Positions 1 through 7,401 of a stretch of 52,565 bases of DNA are shown one piece after another. Origin of the DNA: an uncultured Bacteroidales bacterium (GTDB lineage Bacteria > Bacteroidota > Bacteroidia > Bacteroidales > UBA932); contig UQWT01000006.1 of the NCBI GenBank assembly GCA_900544815.1, positions 1-52,565 of the forward strand, written 5' to 3'. The notes below the pieces were generated by a model. The model ran no database searches, was not told the origin of the DNA, and worked only from the letters and a program-made list of their open reading frames with translations. The position numbers and the translations under genes are program-made. Each line of letters opens with the position of its first letter. The stretch's first letter is position 1.

Positions 1-2
1 TC

Positions 3-218
3 CAAAGTCAAATTCCAAGTCACAGTCTCGGCAATAGCAATAATAACAACAAAAGCAACAACAATAACAATACGCTGCATCTGAACTTTGATTATGCGCA
101 ATGTGCTGTCACTGCGCAACTTACAAATGGAAACTGCTGCTGCAATATTGAGAGATTAAGATACAGGGTTGCCGAATATAAAGATGGTAGAACAGTATTA
201 AAGGGAGGAAATTGCTAA
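3..218 (+). CDS. C-terminal fragment of an Asn-rich protein at the left edge
   Basis: The frame is open from the window edge to a TAA at 216-218, giving the last 71 residues of a protein whose start lies outside. The visible part has a low-complexity Ser/Asn linker (mostly Asn, about residues 5-24). A small Cys-containing C-terminal block follows, with a CCC triplet and the ending KGGNC. The next gene starts 1 nt after the stop, and its ribosome binding site (GGGAGGA, 203-209) lies inside the last codons, so the two are translationally coupled. Position just before a PAAR-like gene and the T6SS genes suggests a T6SS-linked product such as a spike or effector C-terminus, but I recognise no domain. 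That role is an inference from context only. Confidence 0.6.
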   Translation, partial: QSQIPSHSLGNSNNNNKSNNNNNTLHLNFDYAQCAVTAQLTNGNCCCNIERLRYRVAEYKDGRTVLKGGNC

Positions 219-219
219 T

Positions 220-552
220 ATGATTAGAGATGAAAGGGTTATAACTGAGGGTGATATGGCTCTCTGCAAAATGGGAACTATACCTGTAGAGATGGTATCA
301 AAACATAATGATATTCTCTATTCAGATGGTATTAGGGTAATTTTAGACACTGAATTGGGAAATCCTTTCCGCCCCGGAGGGTTTGGTTTATGCCGTATTG
401 TTCCCTCTGCACCAAAACCGTGTGCGCCTATGGTTTTAAAGTGGAGGGGAAGTAGTGGCAGATTTATGGTAAATAATGTTTGTAAACCGTTGACGGATAG
501 GTGTAAAGGTGTTTGCGCCTGTGGAGGTGGGGAATGTTTAAGTTTTATATGA
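220..552 (+). CDS. DUF4280 PAAR-like T6SS spike-tip protein
   Basis: This 110-residue protein matches the DUF4280 (PAAR-like) pattern: a Cys/Gly-rich N-terminal strand (ALCKMGTIP), a central Pro-rich segment (PSAPKPCAP) and a C-terminal CKPLTDRCKGVCACGG block. PAAR-like proteins of this family cap the VgrG spike of type Vi secretion machines and can carry effectors across. Length is normal for a free-standing DUF4280 tip with no effector extension. The start at 220 has a strong Shine-Dalgarno (GGGAGGA) about 10 nt upstream. The gene overlaps the start of the next gene by 19 nt, consistent with one operon. Family assignment rests on the Cys/Gly motifs and genomic context. A role as spike tip is known for the family and is inferred here. 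Confidence 0.75.
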   Translation: MIRDERVITEGDMALCKMGTIPVEMVSKHNDILYSDGIRVILDTELGNPFRPGGFGLCRIVPSAPKPCAPMVLKWRGSSGRFMVNNVCKPLTDRCKGVCACGGGECLSFI

Positions 553-1151
553 TGAATATGGCAGCATTTATTGCCGGCACAGCCTTGTATACTGTAGTTT
601 ATAGATACTCATTCAAGCGTAGGGTTATATTGTTTTTACTTGGTGTTGTTGCACTTAATATGATTGTTGCAATATTGGTAGTTATGGAAAAGGCAGACAG
701 GCATATCTATCCGTTTTTGTGCACATTGCCGTTTTTGCTGCCTCACATCTTTATGGAACTTAAAAGCGAATTTGAACATCTGCCACCCAAAAAGAGAAAA
801 ACGGTGATTATAGGTCACTCAAAAGTGAATGCAGATAATCTGCCTCCTGAAAATTGCGAGTATGGACTGTTGGTTAGGCTTAAGTTGCAATTAGATAGCG
901 GAAGAACAATTGTAATTAGATCCAAAGCGGGTGAAAACCTGCCGTTTTTACAATGGGTTAACAGAGTGCTTTACGATTATGTATTAAAATATCCGTACAC
1001 CGTGGATGAGATAACTGATATACGGGGTAAGAAGATAGACTTCTATCATTACAGATTTCATCTTGTAAAATATATGATAGAGTCTCATAAAACGTTTAAA
1101 GAGAATAAATTAAAGAACAATAGCAGAATATATGGAAAACAGGTTGGTTAA
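534..1151 (+). CDS. tssN: TssN-like T6SS-iii inner-membrane protein
   Basis: I start this 205-residue protein at ATG 534, because GGAGGTGGGG lies directly upstream; an earlier in-frame ATG at 513 has no such signal. It begins with two to three closely spaced hydrophobic segments (about residues 5-20, 30-50 and 58-75). A soluble domain follows with a Gly-Leu-Leu-Val-Arg-Leu strand and a KYP-containing helix region. The layout of N-terminal membrane helices plus a cytoplasmic domain fits TssN, one of the five Bacteroidota-specific envelope components (TssN, O, P, Q, R) that replace TssJLM. It overlaps DUF4280 by 19 nt and tssK by 20 nt. The soluble part looks shorter than I expect for TssN, so a divergent member is likely. 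Assignment rests partly on the neighbours. Confidence 0.5.
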   Translation: MFKFYMMNMAAFIAGTALYTVVYRYSFKRRVILFLLGVVALNMIVAILVVMEKADRHIYPFLCTLPFLLPHIFMELKSEFEHLPPKKRKTVIIGHSKVNADNLPPENCEYGLLVRLKLQLDSGRTIVIRSKAGENLPFLQWVNRVLYDYVLKYPYTVDEITDIRGKKIDFYHYRFHLVKYMIESHKTFKENKLKNNSRIYGKQVG

Positions 1152-2187
1152 TTGGAAAGATGGAATGATGCTGAGTGCGGAGCATCTGTTTAAGACAGAG
1201 GACTACTTTCTTGAATATATTTCGAAATTGGGAGCAGCTGTACTAATGGCAAATAGTTATGGACTTGTGGCGAGGCCTAATGATGATCAATTGGTTACTG
1301 CCTATGAATCTAATAGTGGTGAGCTTTATCTGTCTGTATCCTCCATGTCTTATCTTACAGAGGCGGGGCATGTTATTCATATTCCGCATGGTGAGGCGCT
1401 TGATTATATCACTACAGGGTTGCCGTTGGCAAAAGCAGATGAGCGCTATGCTGTATTGGTTAATTTGCATCCCGACAAAAGATCTGAATTTGGAGAGGCA
1501 GATACAGACGAGCAACCACCAAGGGTGCCGTGGAGCAGGATAAAACTCTCTGTGTCGCTGCACCCTTTTTCATCAATTAAGAGTGTTGGAGGTAAATCTG
1601 CCGTGGTTGGTGTAATACGAAAATTGTCGGGAAGCTGGGTGGTAGATAAAAATTATATTGCACCTGTCTGTAAGGTGAAATACAGCAGAGAGCTGTGCGA
1701 GAGACTGCAACAATTGCACAAGCATATTGACAGACTTATAGCCCTTTCAACTGCAATCATTGGCAAGATTCATTTAAGGGGTAGAGGTTACTCTCTGGCT
1801 GACAATATATTTAAGTTTGTCTCCCTGTTGCTTGCAGCATTGGAGGGGGGAAGATTTGCCATTATGGGAAAAATGTATGATATATCTCCGTATGAGGTAA
1901 GACTGTTTTTTTCGCGTGTTGGTGGGGAGATGACAGGCTTTATGAAGTCTTTGAGTGCTGAACAGAGGGGAGAACTGTTGGAATATGTGAATGAGTGGTG
2001 TCTTATTCCTCCGGGAATATTCATGAGGGGGGCTGAACAGGTGTCTGAACCGGATTACAGTCAGTTTGATATTGCTGCATCATTCTTTAAGATAGAGGAT
2101 TACGTAAGGAATGTTATGGTCTTTATGGAACAGCTTGTAAAATTGGAATTTGTGGGACAACGTAAGGAGAATATAGTAATATCATGA
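1132..2187 (+). CDS. tssK: T6SS baseplate protein TssK
   Basis: TssK is the trimeric baseplate adaptor that docks the T6SS baseplate onto the membrane complex. The N-terminus (VNWKDGMMLSAEHL) is the characteristic TssK opening, equivalent to the W-x-x-G-M-x-L-x-x-x-H-F signature of proteobacterial TssK. The 351-residue product is shorter than proteobacterial TssK (about 440-450) and in the range I expect for Bacteroidota. The middle holds a beta-rich region with PW and Pro-rich turns (about residues 120-150), followed by a helical C-terminal half with the motif ISPYEVRLFFSRVGG. It starts within the last codons of the TssN-like gene and its stop overlaps the next start (ATGA), so the operon is translationally coupled. 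Confidence 0.8.
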   Translation: MENRLVNWKDGMMLSAEHLFKTEDYFLEYISKLGAAVLMANSYGLVARPNDDQLVTAYESNSGELYLSVSSMSYLTEAGHVIHIPHGEALDYITTGLPLAKADERYAVLVNLHPDKRSEFGEADTDEQPPRVPWSRIKLSVSLHPFSSIKSVGGKSAVVGVIRKLSGSWVVDKNYIAPVCKVKYSRELCERLQQLHKHIDRLIALSTAIIGKIHLRGRGYSLADNIFKFVSLLLAALEGGRFAIMGKMYDISPYEVRLFFSRVGGEMTGFMKSLSAEQRGELLEYVNEWCLIPPGIFMRGAEQVSEPDYSQFDIAASFFKIEDYVRNVMVFMEQLVKLEFVGQRKENIVIS

Positions 2188-2738
2188 TTATAGATAATAT
2201 ACCGCAGAGCCTGCTTTATCCGGCTTATAGGAGCGATATTAGGGCTTCTGAACAGATGCGGAGGATAAAGGCTTGTGAGGAGAGGTGGAAAAAGTTGTTA
2301 GGAGGGTATGAGGCTGAAATAGAGAATTTTTGTGCTGCTTTAGATGGGATAGAGCAATGCAATGAGGAGCTTTTGAACAGATTGGAACGGAACTACCTTA
2401 AAAGGATCTTTGGCAATGTGACAAAACTTTTTGGTGAGGTGGATGCCGGCAGGATATACGATACAATGATGGAGCTGTATGCAGGTAGGTATGATCTTGA
2501 TTATCTGTTTAATAGATTGGCAACTTTGTTTGGTGTAAGGTTGCGGATAGTGGAGGCCATAGATTTTAGATATGGAGAGAAGAATGAAGATGTGTCAAAT
2601 GGCGAGATTGTTGAACTTCTTGAGATGTTGCTGCCTGCAGATGTGTACGTTAAGGTGTCGTATGCTGCAAAGAGCGGATTGGGACGGGATTTAGAATTGG
2701 GAAAGGCTGTATTGGAAAGAGGTTTCTTTGTGTTATGA
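2184..2738 (+). CDS. Putative TssG-like T6SS baseplate subunit
   Basis: This is a 184-residue soluble protein with no signal peptide or membrane segment. The N-terminal 60 residues are helical and charged. The C-terminus has a LLPADVYVKVSY strand followed by LGRDLELGKAVL, an 'LP...LG...LG' arrangement that resembles the end of TssG wedge proteins. It begins at ATGA overlapping the tssK stop and overlaps the next gene in the same way. TssG and TssF form the baseplate wedge that TssK contacts, so the position next to tssK is consistent. It is much shorter than proteobacterial TssG (about 300-350 residues). It could instead be another conserved T6SS-iii protein. I am not certain of the family. 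Confidence 0.4.
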   Translation: MIIDNIPQSLLYPAYRSDIRASEQMRRIKACEERWKKLLGGYEAEIENFCAALDGIEQCNEELLNRLERNYLKRIFGNVTKLFGEVDAGRIYDTMMELYAGRYDLDYLFNRLATLFGVRLRIVEAIDFRYGEKNEDVSNGEIVELLEMLLPADVYVKVSYAAKSGLGRDLELGKAVLERGFFVL

Positions 2739-3094
2739 AGTGTGTACTATATCTGCCGGCTGCTATTGCGGTGTTGGTGGTTGTTGCTGTTAATATGATA
2801 TTGACTGTAAATTTCAATGTTGAAAAAATTAACGCTGAATGGGAGGTGAAACGTGCAGGGTATGACAACTGTTTTAAGGCGTTTGATGTGGCGGACGTGC
2901 AAATAGAGGCTGTGTGCAATATGTGGGAAGTGGCGTGTTTTGAAGTTGGGGATGTTTGTACCGGCCGGGTGCTGCAAGGAATGAGGTATAACATTTTGCT
3001 TGATGGGAACCAATTTGTTGATGTCATAAGACGAAAGAATCTTCTTCTGTGTGAAATGGAGGAGAGGATTCTAAATAAGTATTTGTCTATATGA
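2735..3094 (+). CDS. Single-pass membrane protein in TssO/TssP/TssQ position
   Basis: The product is 119 residues long. A single N-terminal membrane helix (about residues 4-24) is followed by an approximately 95-residue domain expected outside the cytoplasm. The exported part has four cysteines (in DNCFK, AVCNM, VACFE and DVCTG) spaced closely enough for disulfides, plus one near the C-terminus, which is unusual for such a short domain. The gene overlaps both neighbours by 4 nt, so it belongs to the T6SS operon. In subtype iii T6SS, TssO, TssP and TssQ are small single-pass or anchored envelope proteins that join TssN and TssR in the trans-envelope complex. This gene probably encodes one of them, but I cannot say which from sequence alone. 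Confidence 0.45.
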   Translation: MKCVLYLPAAIAVLVVVAVNMILTVNFNVEKINAEWEVKRAGYDNCFKAFDVADVQIEAVCNMWEVACFEVGDVCTGRVLQGMRYNILLDGNQFVDVIRRKNLLLCEMEERILNKYLSI

Positions 3095-3657
3095 GTATTA
3101 AAAGAGGGGTAATTCTGTTTGCCGGCATCTGTACTGCTATGGGGCTTACACTGTCTGTTTTAGGGGTAAAGGCAATTAGGTTTGCCACAAGAAAAATTAA
3201 TACGGCAACATTGGAGACTAGGAGGTTGGAGAGTCATTACAGAGACTCGCTACAGCAAAGGGCAGCCTACCTTGTAAAGAGGTATAGCTATGCAGAGCAG
3301 TTGTTAAATAGGAGAGATGGTGAGATAGATAGTTTGATAAATGGAGTTGGAGTGGTTGAAGAGATTGGTGAGGAGCTGCTGCAGGAGAGATCTGCAATGC
3401 TACTTGATAAGGTTAAAGATTTGTTTGACAGATTGCTTGCCGGAGCAGATTGTAACAGATGTACCAAGGAGATATTGTATCTTCTCTCTGTTGGTGAGGA
3501 TTATGAGATATCTGTGTCCGGCAGAAAGGTGGCGATAGGTTGGTATTGTCAGAGGCTCAGTGTAATGAGGGAGGCTGTGGCTGTTGTACGTGTGCGGGGG
3601 GAATTTGACATGAACGGAAAGCTCCTTGGTATGGTGGTAGAGGAGAGTTTGAAATAA
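3091..3657 (+). CDS. Single-pass, coiled-coil envelope protein of the T6SS (TssO/TssP-like)
   Basis: The product has 188 residues. A membrane helix at about residues 6-27 is followed by a charged, heptad-like helical stretch (about residues 33-110) predicted to form a coiled coil. A C-terminal globular part contains a CNRC pair (about residues 121-124). The topology, a short cytoplasmic tail, one helix and a long periplasmic helical domain, is what is expected of TssO or TssP. It overlaps the previous gene by 4 nt and is followed 14 nt later by the TssR-like lipoprotein. The exact family is not identified. The assignment rests on topology and operon position. Confidence 0.45.
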   Translation: MSIKRGVILFAGICTAMGLTLSVLGVKAIRFATRKINTATLETRRLESHYRDSLQQRAAYLVKRYSYAEQLLNRRDGEIDSLINGVGVVEEIGEELLQERSAMLLDKVKDLFDRLLAGADCNRCTKEILYLLSVGEDYEISVSGRKVAIGWYCQRLSVMREAVAVVRVRGEFDMNGKLLGMVVEESLK

Positions 3658-3671
3658 ATTAAATACTGAAA

Positions 3672-5351
3672 ATGAAAAGAATAGGTTTATTACTTTTGTC
3701 TGCTCTCTTAGTATTGGTGTATTCTTGCGGTGTATGTTTACAGAAAAGAGACGTTGTCTTGAATAATGAAACTGCACTGCAGAGGAGAAACGCCGTATTG
3801 TTTGCAGTAGAGGACAGCCTTAAGACATTCAAGACACCGGGAGGTGGTGACATAGTCACATATACAGGTTTTTTCTCACCCTATTTTGTGTGTGGCTCAC
3901 GCGGAAAATATGTGAGGTTGTATAACTATTCTCAGGAGAATCTCCTTAAAAGGCATGCTAAGGATAAAAATCAGGTAAAAGGGTGGATAAAAAGGGGGAA
4001 TATGGTAGACATAGAGTCTGCGTCACTTATAAAAAAACGATACCTGTTGGCAGTGAATGATTATTCTCTGTTACGTAACCCACAAAGATATTTTGTAAAT
4101 GAGGATTCGGTATGGCTCTATAATTCAAGTAGTTTAAAAGAGATAAATGGTAAAATGCCTCTTTATAAACCTGTCTTCCTAATAAAGTACTCAGAAAAGG
4201 ATTCATCCTCTCTTGTAGCTGAATCTCCCTATGTTCCATTTCCATATTCAGACCTAAGCAGCTCCGGCAGATGGTTAAGCCGTGTAAAAATAGGTTGGGT
4301 GTCAAATAAATTGCTTTCACCACCGGTAAACGACTCCATAAAGAGGATATCTCTGAGAGATTCTGCCAATATAAAGGTTCCATGGACGGCAGGTTCTTTC
4401 CTTACTCTTAAAGATGCGGATTCTGTGGTTTGCAAGAGGTTGAATATTGTAATTGTGCTACCATCGTTGGAACAAAGGTATGACAATCGAGTACAGATGA
4501 CAAAATTCTTTGGCGAGTCAAAAAAGGCCATATGCAGTGGTGTAAGGGGGGTGTTTGGTAATTATAGAGTAAATTATATGGCGGTGGAGGCAGGTAGTAA
4601 TGGTGTTGGATTGCTAAAGATTTGCGAGTCAAAAGATTCAACGGAGTTTTTTGACGCTCTTGCCATGCACCTTTCAAAAAACGGATTAAACGCAGATTCT
4701 TTTTATAATAGATTGAAGCAGAGCAAGAATGATATTAGTGTTTATGAATTATTTAATATGTTGCAAGGCGGACTGTGGGATTCGCTTTCTGCTCCGGGAT
4801 ATAATCTTGTAATTATATTAGGCGGCTCGGCAAAGTCTTTTAATGATACTATTCCCAATAAACTATTAGGTAGTGATAATATTGTTTTATTGTCGTGCCA
4901 GATTGCGGAGAATAGTAGCCGTGGTAACAGGAATTTTGTTATTCAATCGTCTGATATCATAAGAAAATATGCCGCACAGTCTACGGCTGCTGCATTGGAC
5001 AACAGACTGTTCTATATGGTTCCCGGTGGTGATTCTCTTCTTCACGTGCAATCCATAATGAGAGAATATGAGGATGATATGTACCTTTTGGATTTTCCAT
5101 ATAATAGCTTTGCTATTGGCGGGGTGATATACCCCGGCTTGCATAAAACTTTGTCGGGAGGCAAATTGAGCAGGGGAATAGGGATTATACTCAAACAGAT
5201 GAGCAGACGGCATAGGATGATAGAAGGGGTGATTGATAAAGGGTTTAAAATGGATAAGTCTAATAACAGCGAAAGGTTGAGAGATTCAACCTTGCTGCCG
5301 AATGCTGCGCGTGTTTTTTTTGGCAAAAGCCAGTTATATGCCTATTTCTGA
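3672..5351 (+). CDS. tssR: TssR-like T6SS lipoprotein with degenerate vWA-like domain
   Basis: The 559-residue product starts with a lipoprotein signal (LLVLVYSC, Cys19). An SH3-like first third (about 40-200; VRLYNYS, VKGWIKRGNMV) is followed by a Rossmann/vWA-like region from about residue 258 (LNIVIVLPSLEQRYDNR). That region continues with paired alpha/beta units (NYRVNYMAVEAG; YNLVIILGGS). In TssR proteins the equivalent first strand usually reads like a MIDAS 'viDgT.SM'. Here the Asp and Ser are replaced, so the metal site looks lost. TssR is the outermost of the TssNQOPR envelope proteins. The gene is last in the operon, with a promoter word for the next gene immediately after its stop. 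Confidence 0.65.
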   Translation: MKRIGLLLLSALLVLVYSCGVCLQKRDVVLNNETALQRRNAVLFAVEDSLKTFKTPGGGDIVTYTGFFSPYFVCGSRGKYVRLYNYSQENLLKRHAKDKNQVKGWIKRGNMVDIESASLIKKRYLLAVNDYSLLRNPQRYFVNEDSVWLYNSSSLKEINGKMPLYKPVFLIKYSEKDSSSLVAESPYVPFPYSDLSSSGRWLSRVKIGWVSNKLLSPPVNDSIKRISLRDSANIKVPWTAGSFLTLKDADSVVCKRLNIVIVLPSLEQRYDNRVQMTKFFGESKKAICSGVRGVFGNYRVNYMAVEAGSNGVGLLKICESKDSTEFFDALAMHLSKNGLNADSFYNRLKQSKNDISVYELFNMLQGGLWDSLSAPGYNLVIILGGSAKSFNDTIPNKLLGSDNIVLLSCQIAENSSRGNRNFVIQSSDIIRKYAAQSTAAALDNRLFYMVPGGDSLLHVQSIMREYEDDMYLLDFPYNSFAIGGVIYPGLHKTLSGGKLSRGIGIILKQMSRRHRMIEGVIDKGFKMDKSNNSERLRDSTLLPNAARVFFGKSQLYAYF

Positions 5352-5352
5352 T

Positions 5353-5360
5353 TATATTTG
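5353..5360 (+). promoter_or_regulatory. Bacteroidota -7 promoter box (TATATTTG)
   Basis: TATATTTG fits TAnnTTTG and lies 45 nt upstream of the binding-lipoprotein start at 5406, just outside the tssR stop. I see no TTTG box at the ideal 19-nt distance. It implies the transporter gene is transcribed separately from the T6SS operon. Confidence 0.5.
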
Positions 5361-5405
5361 CGGTGTTGCATCTAATTAAATCTTTTAAATGATTAATAAA
5401 ATAAG

Positions 5406-6530
5406 ATGAATATGAAACATTTTTTTTGTGTCTTGTTGGCACTTTTTGTAATCGCTTCTTGTGGCGGTGGTAATAAGGGTGGTAGAGAGGAATTGTCCGA
5501 AGTTGAGATGCTCTACTCAAAGGAACTTAAAATTTATGAAGGTAAGGAATATACGGTAGCGGAGATAAGGAATCCGTGGGATACTGCGACTGTTTTACAT
5601 AGATATGTACTGCTTAAGGATGGAGCTGTTGATCCTAAAATTGAGAATGCAACGGTTGTTGTAATACCTATTAAAAATATTGCAGTCTATTCATCTGTTC
5701 ATGCCTCTATAGTGGATCTTTTGGATGAGGTTGGTTCTATAAAGGGTGTATGCGAAGGTGAGTATATGGATTCAAAGAGGGTAAAGGATGCTATGAAGGA
5801 TGGAAAGATTGTGGATTTTGGCAGTTCTATGACCCCTAATGTGGAGATGATGCTGAATGAGGGGATTGAGGTTATTATTGCAACTCCTTTTGTAAATGGT
5901 ACATACGGAGCTGCTGCAACTATAGGGGTGCCTATTATAGAGGGGGCGGATTATATGGAGATGCATCCGCTTGGCAGGACAGAATGGATTAAGTTTTATT
6001 CAAGATTATTTGACAAGAGGAGATTGGGTGATTCGCTTTTTAGTGCAACATGCGAAAGGTACAATTATCTTAAAGAGTTGGTAACGTCTGCGCAAAGGAT
6101 GGAAAAACCAACAATAATAAGTGAAAAGTGGTATGGCTCGCAATGGAATACTGCCGGCGGGAGAAGCTATATTTCAACAATGTATAAAGATGCAGGAGGT
6201 GATTATGTTTTTGCTTCGGATAGCTCTGCAAGTGGGCTTACATTATCTTTGGAGTCGCTTATTGAGCATGGCGTAAATGCGGATGTATGGTTTGTAAAGT
6301 ATAATACCGCAAAGGATCTTACTTATGAGGACCTTAAAAACGAGTTCCCTCCGTGTGCCAATTTCAAGTCTTTTAAAGAGAGGAGGATATATGGGTGCAA
6401 TACCGGCAAGATTCCGTATTATGCAGAGATGCCGCTGTATCCGCATCTGCTGTTGGAGAACTATATAACGATACTTCATCCGCAGCTTCTAAACGAAGGG
6501 CAGATGAGATACTTTACACCTTTAGAATAA
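5406..6530 (+). CDS. Iron/cobalamin-type ABC transporter substrate-binding lipoprotein
   Basis: This is a 374-residue lipoprotein (VIASCGGG, Cys19) of the FecB/BtuF/FhuD class III binding-protein family. The N-terminal lobe carries the typical pattern VVVIPIKNIAVYSSVHASIVDLLDEVGSIKGVC, read here in pieces around residues 80-120, and GSSMTPNVEMMLNEGIEVII (about 140-160). In this family, that 'P..E.....PDlvi' block follows the first lobe. A helical linker (about 195-230) joins the lobes. It should capture a chelated metal or corrinoid after TonB-dependent uptake and hand it to an inner-membrane FecCD permease. Such a permease lies 1.8 kb downstream but is not adjacent. No riboswitch is seen in the short leader, and the ligand cannot be told from sequence. 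Confidence 0.85.
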   Translation: MNMKHFFCVLLALFVIASCGGGNKGGREELSEVEMLYSKELKIYEGKEYTVAEIRNPWDTATVLHRYVLLKDGAVDPKIENATVVVIPIKNIAVYSSVHASIVDLLDEVGSIKGVCEGEYMDSKRVKDAMKDGKIVDFGSSMTPNVEMMLNEGIEVIIATPFVNGTYGAAATIGVPIIEGADYMEMHPLGRTEWIKFYSRLFDKRRLGDSLFSATCERYNYLKELVTSAQRMEKPTIISEKWYGSQWNTAGGRSYISTMYKDAGGDYVFASDSSASGLTLSLESLIEHGVNADVWFVKYNTAKDLTYEDLKNEFPPCANFKSFKERRIYGCNTGKIPYYAEMPLYPHLLLENYITILHPQLLNEGQMRYFTPLE

Positions 6531-6538
6531 AAGTTTAT

Positions 6539-6776
6539 AGTTTATCAGCTTTAGCTTTAGCTTTAGCTTTGGCATTGGCTTTAGCTAATTAGAGTCAGTT
6601 TATCGGCTTTAGCTTTGGCCTATTAAGTTTATTGTTTAAAGTTTATAGTCAGTTTATAAACTTTAACATCCTTACTTTCTCTACCATAAAAAGGCCAACG
6701 CCAATGCCAACGCTTTCTTTGCCCTCTTTACCCTCTATACTCCAGAGACGCCAACGTTAAAGCTAATGCCAAAGCA
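6539..6776. repeat. GCYAAH hexamer-array element (copy 1), filling the 331-nt gap
   Basis: The gap 6531-6861 has no gene. It holds a seven-unit array of GCTTTA/GCTTTG/GCATTG (6548-6589), a second short block (6606-6620), an AT-rich core containing TTTATAGTCAGTTTATAAAC, and then arrays in the opposite sense, GCCAACGCCAATGCCAACGC (6693-6712) and 6749-6775. Read on one strand, all units fit GCYAAH (Y = C/T, H = A/C/T). A short translation of the first array gives Leu-Ala repeats, but this is a by-product of the hexamers. Confidence 0.85.
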
Positions 6777-6828
6777 TGGTTGTATAGATTTTTTTTAAGT
6801 GGAATGTGCCTATTACGTTAATTATATG

Positions 6829-6836
6829 TAATTTTG
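6829..6836 (+). promoter_or_regulatory. Bacteroidota -7 promoter box (TAATTTTG)
   Basis: TAATTTTG fits TAnnTTTG and lies 25 nt before the DUF4199 start, just downstream of the hexamer element. No clear -33 TTTG is seen. Confidence 0.5.
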
Positions 6837-6861
6837 CATCTGTTAATTTTATAAATTTACT

Positions 6862-7380
6862 ATGGAGAAGAAATACCTTTTCAGATACGCCTCGGTAGAT
6901 GGCCTGATTCTTTCATCAATAACAGTGGCAATGCTGTTGATCAGCCCTTTGTTGACAGATGTACTTTATGTAGGGCTGATTTTAAATGTGGCAAAAATAG
7001 CAGGATGCATTACACTGCTGTATTATCTTATGAAGAGATATGCTTTGGCTAACAACTGCAAGCGTTATGGTGAGTGTTTTGGTTACGGGCTGCTAGTTTG
7101 TCTTTTTTCGTCATTTGTATGCGCAGCCTTCTCATATATCACTGTAGAGTTTATATATAGCGGAATATATGAGCAGCAGTTACTTGAGACTAGAGCGATT
7201 CTCGAATCAAAGTACGGTGGTTCAACAGATTCTTTTGAATATCTGTTAGATAATTGTTCTGTGATAATATTCTTCTCCTGCATAATCTATTATTTTATAA
7301 TAGGTTTATTTTTCTCTGCAATATTTGCCGGTTCCGTAAGAGTTAAGGATCCTTTTGCAGACAACGGAGAGAGTTTTTAA
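6862..7380 (+). CDS. DUF4199 family membrane protein
   Basis: The product is 172 residues with four predicted membrane helices: about 14-35, 38-58, 73-96 and 133-158. The N-terminal topology, the hydrophilic loop with a YSGIYEQQLLE segment after helix 3, and the linkage to a GtrB-like glycosyltransferase are typical of DUF4199 proteins in Bacteroidota. The function of the family is unknown. It is followed 21 nt later by the glycosyltransferase, which has its own strong ribosome binding site, so the two probably form a transcription unit. A role in glycolipid handling at the membrane is possible but is inferred only from that neighbour. Confidence 0.7.
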   Translation: MEKKYLFRYASVDGLILSSITVAMLLISPLLTDVLYVGLILNVAKIAGCITLLYYLMKRYALANNCKRYGECFGYGLLVCLFSSFVCAAFSYITVEFIYSGIYEQQLLETRAILESKYGGSTDSFEYLLDNCSVIIFFSCIIYYFIIGLFFSAIFAGSVRVKDPFADNGESF

Positions 7381-7401
7381 TCATCTGTAAGGAGGTATAC
7401 T

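Noticed and set aside
5352..5405. Cobalamin riboswitch before the binding lipoprotein
   Set aside because: The leader is only about 45 nt after the promoter box, too short for the aptamer, and no B12-box is seen.
6395..6592. Open frame ending in a Leu-Ala repeat
   Set aside because: It is out of frame within the binding-protein gene and its repeat is only the translation of the GCTTTA hexamer array.
6531..6861. Insertion sequence in the gap before DUF4199
   Set aside because: There is no transposase frame and no target duplication. The gap is a hexamer-array element and a promoter.
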